A DNA stretch of 64,000 nucleotides from Reyranella sp. GTDB taxonomy: Bacteria > Pseudomonadota > Alphaproteobacteria > Reyranellales > Reyranellaceae. Made by a program: the position numbers and the translations under genes. Location: the NCBI RefSeq assembly GCF_004297265.1, contig NZ_SCUT01000063.1:62001-126000 (forward strand), given 5' to 3'. Of the stretch, positions 1 through 7,482 are shown piece by piece; the stretch's first letter is position 1, and each line of letters opens with the position of its first letter. The notes beneath the pieces were generated by a model, which searched no databases, was not told the origin of the DNA, and saw only the letters and a list, made by a program, of their open reading frames with translations.

Positions 1-144
1 GAGTTGATAGACCAGCACGTTCATGCCGTCCTCGCCGCCGTCGAGGACGCCGGTCTCGCAGTCCGATGCGCGAACCTCCCCACTGTCCCGCATCGCCGCC
101 GAGGCGGTTAGCAGGAGAAGGCAGAGGACAGCGGACCGGGCCAC
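1..144 (-). CDS. Exported protein of unknown function, N-terminal fragment
   Basis: The reading frame runs off the window edge, so only the first 48 residues are visible. It starts with GTG at 144. The N terminus is a hydrophobic signal peptide (ARSAVLCLLLLTASAA) followed by a short stretch with one cysteine (SDCETG). The start lies 9 bases after the M23 peptidase stop on the same strand, so the two are probably cotranscribed. Too little is visible to name a family. The signal peptide and the tight spacing support a real gene; the exact start is uncertain because the ribosome-binding site (GAAGACGG) is weak. Confidence 0.55.
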   Translation of the reverse strand, partial: MARSAVLCLLLLTASAAMRDSGEVRASDCETGVLDGGEDGMNVLVYQL

Positions 145-153
145 GCGCCGTCT

Positions 154-1614
154 TCAATTGGTCTCTTCGCCGCGAAGACTCGCCGCCGTTTCGCGGACAC
201 GATCGGTTTCGGCGACCTGGGCCTTGAAGCGTTCAAGATCCTTGCCCGCCAGCCGTGTGCGCTGCGCCGTGCGGGCCATGGTGAGCGGATCGATCGGGCG
301 CCCCCCGCGATGCAATTCGAAATGCAGGTGCGGGCCGGTCGAGAGGCCGGTGCTGCCGACATAGCCGATCACCTGGCCCTGGCGCACGCGCGCGCTGCGC
401 TTCATTCCCGGGGCAATGCGAGACATGTGCGCATAGCCGGTGGCGAGCCCTCCGTCGTGGCCGATCTTCACCCAGTTCCCGTAGCCACCGAACCGACCGG
501 CCTCGATCACATGCCCCGCGCCCGCAGCGAGGATCGGCGTGCCCGGCGGCGCGGCGAAGTCGACACCGGAATGCAGTCGCGTGAACTTGAGGACCGGATG
601 GTGACGCAGGCCGAAGCGTGAGGAGATCCGGCTCATGTTCAGCGGCGTGCGCAGCAGTGCCTTGACCACGCTTTCGCCCTCCGGATTGTAGAAGAACTCC
701 TCCCCATCGCGCGGCTTGAACCTGTAGATGCTGTAGGTTTCGGCGCCGCCACCCGTGGTGATCTCGGCCCACAGAACGCGGCCGTCGTCGGCCGGCCTGC
801 CATCGATGGTCCATGAGCGTTCAACCAGCACGTCAAAGCGGTCTCCGGGCTTGATGTCGTGCTGGAAGTTCACGTCCCAGGAAAAGGCGCGCAGCATTTC
901 CGCCAGAGGGCCATGCGGCACGCCGGCCGCCTCGACGCTCGCGATCACCGAGCCGTCGACCTCGCCCGACGCGCGCATCACCTTCGGCGCGACCTCGAAG
1001 ACCTCCTCCTCCAGGCTGTAGCCGCCATCATCGTCGCGCTCCACGTTAAACGCGCGCTGCGGCTCGGGCCGGATCGACAGCCCGACGAGGACCGTCGGCT
1101 TCTCTGCCTCGTGCAGTCGCTGCAGTTTGACGATCAGAGCCTGGCCGATCGGCAGACGGTCCAGGCGCACCCGTTCGGCGAGGACTTCCACGATCTCGGC
1201 AATGTCGGCCGCCTCGATGCCGAGCCGGTCGAGCACTCGGGCGACGGTGTCGCCCTTCTGCAATTCGATCGCCGCTTCGACATGCGGCGGTCCGAAGTCC
1301 GGCGGCTCGACGTCCGCCGGGTCGGGATCCGGAAGGACCATCGCGATGTCGGTCATCGGGGTTTCCGGCAGCATCTCCGACGTCTCCGGCATCGCCATCA
1401 GCGTCACCGGCGTTCCCGATTCGGGATGGAGGTCACGTTCGCTGGTCATGCTCCGAGGCTCTCTTTTCGCCGTCAGCGCCATCAGGCTGACCATCGCCAC
1501 GACCAACAGACTGCCGAAACACATTCCGACGGTCTTCCAGTGGCGCCCCGCCGAAACCGCGGGGCGAATCCGTTCAAAGGGGGGCCGTGCCATGAAAGCC
1601 TGGGGATGGGGCAT
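154..1614 (-). CDS. M23 family metallopeptidase, membrane-anchored
   Basis: Predicted zinc endopeptidase of peptidoglycan, 486 residues. One N-terminal membrane segment lies at about 28-47. A LysM/OapA-like stretch (QKGDTVARVLDRLG) sits near residues 115-150, and a C-terminal LytM domain carries HSGVD (about 348) and HLHFE (about 430), the usual zinc-binding motifs. It should act in the periplasm on cell-wall cross-links. The frame stays open much further upstream, but that part is antisense to the divergent membrane-protein gene. The ATG at 1614, preceded by GAGGA, or the ATG at 1593, is the plausible start. The exported protein at 144 follows after 9 bases. Whether the enzyme is an active hydrolase or only an activator of one cannot be told. 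Confidence 0.9.
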   Translation of the reverse strand: MPHPQAFMARPPFERIRPAVSAGRHWKTVGMCFGSLLVVAMVSLMALTAKREPRSMTSERDLHPESGTPVTLMAMPETSEMLPETPMTDIAMVLPDPDPADVEPPDFGPPHVEAAIELQKGDTVARVLDRLGIEAADIAEIVEVLAERVRLDRLPIGQALIVKLQRLHEAEKPTVLVGLSIRPEPQRAFNVERDDDGGYSLEEEVFEVAPKVMRASGEVDGSVIASVEAAGVPHGPLAEMLRAFSWDVNFQHDIKPGDRFDVLVERSWTIDGRPADDGRVLWAEITTGGGAETYSIYRFKPRDGEEFFYNPEGESVVKALLRTPLNMSRISSRFGLRHHPVLKFTRLHSGVDFAAPPGTPILAAGAGHVIEAGRFGGYGNWVKIGHDGGLATGYAHMSRIAPGMKRSARVRQGQVIGYVGSTGLSTGPHLHFELHRGGRPIDPLTMARTAQRTRLAGKDLERFKAQVAETDRVRETAASLRGEETN

Positions 1615-1821
1615 TCGTGGGGAGTCCTCGAGGACAGGGGTTGGGGGAGCGCGATGTGAGCGGGCGTCTGCGCACGCGAACAATTGGACGGAAACTTGGC
1701 AGCAATGTGGTTCCGCGTCGTCGCGACGCGGTGAGGTTCGACAGATGACGCAACCGTCTGGAATGACTCGACGTGCGGGCGCGCCATCGTTTTGGCGATA
1801 TCGCACCTCATCAGTCGCCGC

Positions 1822-2961
1822 ATGGTGGAAGCGTTGCAGGCGTGGCTTTCCGATTGGAAGCATCTTGCCTTTCTGGCGGGAGCCATCGTCCTGCTCTATC
1901 TCGCGCGCGATGCGGCCCACCGACTGTTGCGCGCGGCCTTCCTGCTGGCCGCACGCACGCTTCGACTGGTCGAACGCTGGATCGGCTTCGGCGCCGTCGC
2001 AGCGAATGTTCGATACGAGAGATTGAGCGCGGGCATGAAGGAAGCCGAACTGCAGCCGCGGCTTCCCGACGAGATGCGGGACGTGCAGCGCCTCTTCGAC
2101 CGCAAGGGACCGGACGATCCGCAGGTACAGAATGGCCTGGAGCGTCTGGGTGCGCATGTCGCCGAACATCGAGAGGTGATCCAGTCCTATGGCGTCCAGC
2201 TGCAGACCATCCAGGCATCTCCGGTCCCGCCGCGCGACGTGAAGCTCGGCCACTCGACCGGCATCGGCCTCGCCTTCGCCATCGTGCTGATCCTTGCCGT
2301 GGGCATCGCCGGCTGGCTGAACTTCGCCCTGCTGGAACGGCCGATTGCCGAAGTGGTGGGCGATTCCTATCGCATCATGGGCGTGCCGATCTACCGGCTG
2401 GCCGCGCTCGCCATCATCGTGCTCGAGGTCGCCGTCGGCATCGTGCTGCTGGAGGCCCTGGGCGTCACGACCATGTTCCCGCAGTTCGAGCGGCTGGAGC
2501 AGAAGAAGGGCCTGCGGCTCGCCATCATCATCGTGATGACGACGGCGCTGGTGGTGCTGGCTCTGATCGAGGCGGCGCTCGCGCTCACCCGGGACGAGAT
2601 CTCCCGGCTCGAACGCGAGCTGCTGGGGACCCTGGCTGGCGCGGCGCCCTCCGAAGCCGGCGAGGCCGCCGGCGCGATGGCGCGTTACGCGCAGGCGGCG
2701 TTCGGCCTGATCATTCCCTTTGCTCTCGCCTTCCTGGGCTTCGCCATCGAAGCGCTGATCCGCAACGGCCGCGTCGTGCTGCAGCTTCTTCTGGGATTCA
2801 TCCTCGAATCTCTGTCCTTCGCCGTCCGCCTGCTGCGCTTCCTTGTCGAGGGGCTGCTCGCGGTCGCGCTTGCCGCCTACGACCTCGTTATCTTCCTGCC
2901 GCTGGTCATCGAACGTCTGGTGCGGGCCCTTCTCTCGTCGCGCACGGTGCGTTCCTCATGA
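1822..2961 (+). CDS. Polytopic inner-membrane protein of unknown function
   Basis: About 379 residues from the ATG at 1822; a TTG at 1792 is an alternative start. One N-terminal membrane segment (about 13-29) is followed by a charged, probably helical cytoplasmic stretch of about 110 residues (RLPDEMRDVQRLFDRKG). Five or six further membrane segments lie in the C-terminal two thirds. I do not recognise the family. The stop overlaps the start of the VWA lipoprotein gene (ATGA), so the two are translationally coupled and probably work together at the membrane. It is transcribed divergently from the M23 peptidase. Confidence 0.75.
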   Translation: MVEALQAWLSDWKHLAFLAGAIVLLYLARDAAHRLLRAAFLLAARTLRLVERWIGFGAVAANVRYERLSAGMKEAELQPRLPDEMRDVQRLFDRKGPDDPQVQNGLERLGAHVAEHREVIQSYGVQLQTIQASPVPPRDVKLGHSTGIGLAFAIVLILAVGIAGWLNFALLERPIAEVVGDSYRIMGVPIYRLAALAIIVLEVAVGIVLLEALGVTTMFPQFERLEQKKGLRLAIIIVMTTALVVLALIEAALALTRDEISRLERELLGTLAGAAPSEAGEAAGAMARYAQAAFGLIIPFALAFLGFAIEALIRNGRVVLQLLLGFILESLSFAVRLLRFLVEGLLAVALAAYDLVIFLPLVIERLVRALLSSRTVRSS

Positions 2962-3644
2962 CCCAACTCGGCCGCCGCGTCTTCAACACCGGCCTCCTGG
3001 CCACGGCGGCGACCGGATCCGCTCTCGCGGTCGGCGCGTGCGAGGAACGCAGCGCCACCGCTTCCGCCGTCTATGGCCTGCTCGATGTGTCGAAGAGCTA
3101 CTTCCGTGAAGTCGACAAGGCATTGCGCACCCTTCGCGTGACGATGGGCTTCATGCGGGCCCACGACAGTTTCGCGGTGGCGGAAATCGGCGCCTGCAGC
3201 TTCACCGACGAGGCGGTCCTGCTGAGCTTTACCGCGCCTGACCGGCCGACCGAGCGCCAGCGGCTCGTCGCCGCCTACGGGCAGAAGCTGGCCGACTATG
3301 GCAGCCGCGCCAAGCCGGCGGGCTACACCGATATAAGAGGGGCCCTGCTGCAGGCCGCCCAGCATCTCGCGGCGCGACAGGCGGCCACGCACACCATCGT
3401 ACTGTTCTCGGACCTTGAAGAGGACCTGCCCGCCAATTGCCGCCGCGACCCCAACCTGCCTGCCACCCTGCGCGGCATGGAGGTGATCGCGACCAACGTA
3501 ACCCGCCTGCCAGAGGACAATCGCGAACCCGCGCGCTACGCTCGGCGGCTGGACGGATGGCGGCAACTCGTGGAAGCCGCCGGCGCGCGCTGGAGGGTGG
3601 CGCCCGATGCGGCCGCAGTCACCTCGCTGTTCAGGGACAGCTAG
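2958..3644 (+). CDS. VWA-like putative lipoprotein
   Basis: 228 residues. The N terminus has a signal peptide ending in a lipobox-like ALAVGAC, so the mature protein is probably lipid-anchored at Cys27. Directly after it comes YGLLDVSKSYF, where D-x-S-x-S matches the first MIDAS segment of von Willebrand factor A domains. A later TDIRGALLQAA and HTIVLFSDLEED fit the remaining strands of the fold (FSDxxE). VWA domains bind a metal ion and a partner protein. The ATGA overlap with the preceding membrane-protein gene suggests the two form a membrane complex. The stop shares a CTAG with the convergent ATP-grasp gene. The role is unknown. Confidence 0.72.
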   Translation: MTQLGRRVFNTGLLATAATGSALAVGACEERSATASAVYGLLDVSKSYFREVDKALRTLRVTMGFMRAHDSFAVAEIGACSFTDEAVLLSFTAPDRPTERQRLVAAYGQKLADYGSRAKPAGYTDIRGALLQAAQHLAARQAATHTIVLFSDLEEDLPANCRRDPNLPATLRGMEVIATNVTRLPEDNREPARYARRLDGWRQLVEAAGARWRVAPDAAAVTSLFRDS

Positions 3645-4498
3645 CCGAGGCGCTTCAGCGTCGCCTCGGCGAAGCGTTCGGCCGAGAGCGAGTCAAACTC
3701 CAGGAACAACGCCGGCTCCAGCACCTCCACTTCGATCACGATTAGCACGCCGTTGCGCACGACGCCGTCGACGCGTGCATAGAGAGGCACTTCGGGCAGG
3801 GTTATGAGGCAGCCGGCGCCCTGCTGCGTCACGTCCAGCGGCGGCGTTTCAGCGGTGCGCGTTGGCCTGTAGCGCGAGTTGGAGCGGAACTCACCGGCGG
3901 GCGGCCGCTTGCGGATCGCGTGGCTGAAGACGCCGTCGAAATAGACCAGCGACAGCTCGCCCTCGGCGATCTCCGGCAGGAACTCCTGCACCACAACGCC
4001 CGCCCGGCGGGCCTCGTCGGCAAGGCCTGCGATCTGCTCGACCCATGTCGCGCGCTGCAACAGCTCGACCGAATGGCCCGACGCGCCACTGGCCGGCTTC
4101 ACGACGGCCTGCGCCCAGCCTGTCCGGTCGAAGACCCGGCCGATCGCCGACACTTCGCAGGGGACGAGGAAGCTTCGCGGCACGCGCACGCCCGCCGCGG
4201 CGAGCTTCTCCACGTAATCCTTGCGCAGGTTCCAGCGCACCAGATCGATGGAATTGAACAGCCGCGTCGACGCGGCCATCGCCTCGGTCCATGTCTTGAA
4301 GGCATCGAGCGCACGGTAGTAGCCCCAGGTCGAGCGCAATACGATGGCGTCGGCTCCGGCGAACGCCTCGCCCGGCCCGTCCCATGGCGCGCCCGTGACA
4401 CGGCATCCTCGCTGCTCCAGCGCCTCCGCATAGAGCCGGTCCGATGCGGTGATGGCGGGGTCGTCGGCAGCGGTGGCGAGAACGATGTGCGGGCTCAT
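3641..4498 (-). CDS. ATP-grasp domain protein (RimK/DcsG-like)
   Basis: 285 residues. The chain has ATP-grasp features: an N-terminal pre-ATP domain (IVLATAADDPAITASDRLYAEAL), a nucleotide-binding lysine in AVVKPASGASGHSV, a hinge VVVQEFLPEI and a C-terminal metal-binding acidic strand (VLIVIEVEVLEPALFLEF). Such enzymes join a carboxylate to an amine or thiol through an acyl-phosphate. The overall pattern recalls glutathione-synthetase-like and cycloserine-pathway DcsG-like ligases, but the substrate cannot be inferred. It is convergent with the VWA gene, sharing a CTAG in which both stop codons lie, and divergent from the chlorite-dismutase-like gene. Confidence 0.78.
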   Translation of the reverse strand: MSPHIVLATAADDPAITASDRLYAEALEQRGCRVTGAPWDGPGEAFAGADAIVLRSTWGYYRALDAFKTWTEAMAASTRLFNSIDLVRWNLRKDYVEKLAAAGVRVPRSFLVPCEVSAIGRVFDRTGWAQAVVKPASGASGHSVELLQRATWVEQIAGLADEARRAGVVVQEFLPEIAEGELSLVYFDGVFSHAIRKRPPAGEFRSNSRYRPTRTAETPPLDVTQQGAGCLITLPEVPLYARVDGVVRNGVLIVIEVEVLEPALFLEFDSLSAERFAEATLKRLG

Positions 4499-4546
4499 GC
4501 CGCTTCATAGCCAAGGAGCCGGCGCGCGTCTTGCTACGATCGGCCC

Positions 4547-5086
4547 ATGCCGCCGCCCTTCACCGTCACCTTTTCCGGCAGCGACGCCGGTCCCTGGCGC
4601 ATCGAGCGTCTGTCTTCCGTCTCCGGTCCCAGCCTGGCCGCCGCGACGCATCTCGCCCTGACCGACAATCCCGGCGCCGCGTGGCGCCTGAGCGGCGTCG
4701 TCAGCCACCAACGCTACTCGACGGCGGCCGAACTGAAGGAGCTGGCGGGCGTGCAGGCCGGGCTCGGCCGCAGCGAGGCCACGTGCGCGGCGCTGATCCC
4801 CATCCGCAAATCCGAAGCCTGGTGGTCGATGGCCCAGGACGAGCGCCGGGCGATCTTCGAGGAGAGGTCCCGCCACATCGCCCTGTCGATGAAGTACCTG
4901 CCGGCGGTGGCGCGCCGCCTCCACCACGCCCGCGACCTCGGCGAGCCCTTCGACTTCCTCACCTGGTTCGAGTTCGCACCCGAGCACGAGGCGGCGTTCG
5001 ATGCGCTGCTGGCCGAACTGCGGGCCAGCGAGGAATGGAAGTACGTCGAGCGTGAGGTCGAAATTCGCCTGACACGGACGCGCTGA
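4547..5086 (+). CDS. Chlorite dismutase-family protein
   Basis: 179 residues. The C-terminal half has the strong family signature LHHARDLGEPFDFLTWFEF (about 125-143), in which His127 is in the position of the proximal heme ligand, and an upstream segment ALIPIRKSEAWWSMAQDERR typical of short family members. The family includes chlorite-detoxifying enzymes and coproheme decarboxylases. This short protein lacks an obvious extended N-terminal half, so chlorite activity should not be assumed. A dimeric heme protein of unknown role is the safer reading. It stands between divergent and convergent neighbours and is probably monocistronic. Confidence 0.8.
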   Translation: MPPPFTVTFSGSDAGPWRIERLSSVSGPSLAAATHLALTDNPGAAWRLSGVVSHQRYSTAAELKELAGVQAGLGRSEATCAALIPIRKSEAWWSMAQDERRAIFEERSRHIALSMKYLPAVARRLHHARDLGEPFDFLTWFEFAPEHEAAFDALLAELRASEEWKYVEREVEIRLTRTR

Positions 5087-5099
5087 ACGCGGCGAACCG

Positions 5100-6161
5100 C
5101 TATTTGCAGACGTTCCGCAGTGCCTGCCACTCGGCGGCACTGAAGGCCGGCCGGCCCGTGGGCGGGCGCTTCGTCGACTCGATGCGTTCCCGCGTGGGCG
5201 GGTGACTCGACCAGATGCCGGCGGCGGTGGCAGCGTCGGCGGGTTCCTTCTCGAGCATCTGTTCGAAGAAGGTCGAAACGCCGTCGGCGCGCAGGCCTCG
5301 CTGTTCGAGCAGGCGCACGCCGGTGGCGTCAGCCTCGCGCTCGAAGGCCCGGCCGTTGCGCATCGCAAGCAGTGCGCTTCCGCCGGTGCCGAACGTGCTC
5401 AGAATGTCGGAGTAGCCGCCGGTCAGGACCTTGAACAGGAGGTCGATGCCATAGGCGCGCGCCACGCCCTTGATCGGGTGATCGTGCACGACATGGCCGA
5501 TCTCATGCGCCAGCACGCCCGCGACCTGCGAACTGTCTTTGGCCTGGGTGATCAGGTCCGAGTAGAAGACGAGGATCGAGCCTGGCAGGGTGAAGGCATT
5601 GACCGGTCCGCCCTCGACGATGTGCACCGTGACCTCGTGCTTGTAGCCGGCCTCCCCGGCGAGATCGTTGGCCAGTCGGTTGATCGCCGCCAGGCCCGCC
5701 CGGCCCTGGCACGTTTCCTTGTCCGCAAGCAGTTCGTCGAGCACCGTCTCACCCAGTTTGGCCTGCAACGTGTAGGGCAGCAGCGGCACGGCATATTCGC
5801 TGCCGTATTCCACCGCGTTCCAGAACAGACCGACCAGCGCGACGATCGCCAGCGAATAAGCGCCGAGCCGCGGCCCGACCTTCACCGGCTCGAGCGCCAG
5901 CGGCTTCAGCGCCGGCACCACCGAGACGAGCTGCGCTCGCCACGCCGGATCCTCGACGACCAGCCGCGCGTCGCTGCCGCGGAGCGCGAGCGGCGGTGCG
6001 GCCTCGTGGTGCGAATCACCCAGTACGACCATGTCGGCGACCGGCCAGCGCACCACGACCGAGGAATCGGCCGGGCGACAGATCAGCAGCTCCTGGGTCG
6101 TGATCTTCAGCATCACGTCCTGCACGTCGGCGGTCACGCCGTCGTAGTAGCGGGCGGCCAT
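5100..6161 (-). CDS. M48 family metallopeptidase with N-terminal PH-like domain
   Basis: 353 residues. The N-terminal 90 residues look like the small beta-rich domain often found in front of this M48 subgroup. A membrane segment follows at about 100-116. The catalytic motif is HEIGH at 219-223 with a downstream E274xxxD278 (FEREADATG), both standard for M48 zinc peptidases. The peptidase domain should lie in the periplasm and handle misfolded or membrane proteins. The start lies only 2 bases after the stop of the DUF898 membrane-protein gene on the same strand, so the two form an operon. The C terminus (HPPTRERIES) is typical of the family. Confidence 0.9.
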   Translation of the reverse strand: MAARYYDGVTADVQDVMLKITTQELLICRPADSSVVVRWPVADMVVLGDSHHEAAPPLALRGSDARLVVEDPAWRAQLVSVVPALKPLALEPVKVGPRLGAYSLAIVALVGLFWNAVEYGSEYAVPLLPYTLQAKLGETVLDELLADKETCQGRAGLAAINRLANDLAGEAGYKHEVTVHIVEGGPVNAFTLPGSILVFYSDLITQAKDSSQVAGVLAHEIGHVVHDHPIKGVARAYGIDLLFKVLTGGYSDILSTFGTGGSALLAMRNGRAFEREADATGVRLLEQRGLRADGVSTFFEQMLEKEPADAATAAGIWSSHPPTRERIESTKRPPTGRPAFSAAEWQALRNVCK

Positions 6162-6163
6162 CG

Positions 6164-7378
6164 TCAGACCCCGCTCACGTCGAACATGTCGAGCAGGCCC
6201 TCGCCATAGCCCGGACCGCGATCGGCCGGCTGACGGATCTCGCTGCCCCGGGGTTCACCGTAGATCCAGAGCTGGCCGGCGATCAGCTTCATCGTGCGGT
6301 GCATCACCCACGGCCAGCCGATGCCGAGCGTCAGCAGCACGATCAGGTAGTTCAGAACCAGGAAGCCCCACATCTGCCAGGTCGAGATGGCGGTGGCGAA
6401 CAACACGTTGCCGGCGCGGCTGTGCGTGACGAGGTAGCGCAGCAGATAGGCCTGCCACCAGCAGCGCAGCGGCAGGATGAGCAGCCCGAACAGCAGATAG
6501 GCGCCGACGGCGATGAGCAGCACCGCGGCCACGGTTCGCAGGCTCGGATGGGCGAACAGTTTCAGGAATTCGTCGGAGGAGATGCCCAGCGTCTCGATCG
6601 TGCCCCCGATCGCCATGAAGGTGACGACCGCCGCGGCAACCCAGGCCGCGATGTTCAGGAAGTAGTAGCCGAGATAACGGCCGTAGATGTCGCCGGCACG
6701 GCCGGCGAAGATGAACCCGAGGGTGCCGACCCGCGCGTTGACGATCCGCGGTCTCGCGAGGTTCACCGACACGACCGGCGTCAGCAGGTAGCCGGTCATG
6801 GCGTTGGCGAACTGCAGGAAGGTGGCGGTGGCGCCGTAGCCCCAGGCCGACCCCGCCATGCCGCAGCGGATGCCGCGCCAGCGCGTGCGCGAGAGCTTGT
6901 AGCGCAAGCCGGCATAGTGGCCGACATAGGCCAGTGGGAAGCCGATCAGCACGACCGACAGCGAGAACAGGTCGAACAGGCCGAAGCTGGCGAACGGCTT
7001 CTCGTGGAAGACATAGCGCCACACCAGGTACATGAGCCCGGACCAGGCTGCGACCACGAGCAGCGCCAGCAGGAATCCGATCAACAGCTCGCGGCCGTGG
7101 CCGCGATACTCGAACCGGTCACCCAAAACCGAGAGATGGTTCCAGACATAGCGCCGGATGCGGGTGCGGCCCCAGAACCGCGACCAGCCGAGCGTGACCA
7201 GCATCATCGCGAGATGGCGCAGATAGATGGCGTACAATTCGCCCAGCCGCCCGTCATAGACCGGCCGGCTCGGGCTCAGATCTGCCCCCCATGGCGTGCC
7301 GGGAGCGGCTGTCGGGCTGGAAGTTCCTGCCGGCGCCTGGCTGGCCGCCTGCACCCAGGGGGAAGAAGCGTCGCTCAA
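6164..7378 (-). CDS. DUF898 (YjgN-like) membrane protein
   Basis: About 404 residues from a TTG at 7378 that has a purine-rich AGGGG just ahead; the true start is uncertain. The only other initiation codon giving a complete chain is a TTG at 7489, which would overlap the mutase start. The family signature RPVYDGRLGELYAIYLRHL, then TLGWSRFWGRTRIRRYVW and GDRFEYRGHGRELLIGFL, is clear. Six or more membrane segments follow, with internally repeated TRWRGIRCGM motifs. Function is unknown. The pairing with the M48 peptidase gene, 2 bases downstream, suggests the peptidase works on or with this protein. Confidence 0.85.
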   Translation of the reverse strand: MSDASSPWVQAASQAPAGTSSPTAAPGTPWGADLSPSRPVYDGRLGELYAIYLRHLAMMLVTLGWSRFWGRTRIRRYVWNHLSVLGDRFEYRGHGRELLIGFLLALLVVAAWSGLMYLVWRYVFHEKPFASFGLFDLFSLSVVLIGFPLAYVGHYAGLRYKLSRTRWRGIRCGMAGSAWGYGATATFLQFANAMTGYLLTPVVSVNLARPRIVNARVGTLGFIFAGRAGDIYGRYLGYYFLNIAAWVAAAVVTFMAIGGTIETLGISSDEFLKLFAHPSLRTVAAVLLIAVGAYLLFGLLILPLRCWWQAYLLRYLVTHSRAGNVLFATAISTWQMWGFLVLNYLIVLLTLGIGWPWVMHRTMKLIAGQLWIYGEPRGSEIRQPADRGPGYGEGLLDMFDVSGV

Positions 7379-7417
7379 AACCCCTGTTTCCCCTTCCGCC
7401 GCAATGCAAAATCTTGG

Positions 7418-7434
7418 ATGCTGCGACGCAGCAT
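7418..7434. promoter_or_regulatory. 17-bp palindrome containing CTGC-N3-GCAG, candidate PhaR-type operator
   Basis: The sequence ATGCTGCGACGCAGCAT is a perfect palindrome around a central A, located 49 bases ahead of the mutase ATG and 40 bases from the proposed DUF898 start. Its core, 7421-7431, is CTGCGACGCAG, which fits the CTGC-N3-GCAG site reported for the polyhydroxybutyrate regulator PhaR in alphaproteobacteria. The palindrome is seen; the identity of the binding protein is inference. Confidence 0.45.
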
Positions 7435-7482
7435 GATCTGGTGTACCCAAGTTTACGTCAACAGCACTGCGAACCGCCACAA

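Noticed and set aside
1615-2253. N-terminal extension of the M23 peptidase frame up to 2253
   Set aside because: The extension is antisense to the coupled membrane-protein gene and has no peptidase or signal features. The start at 1614 is followed by a normal membrane anchor.
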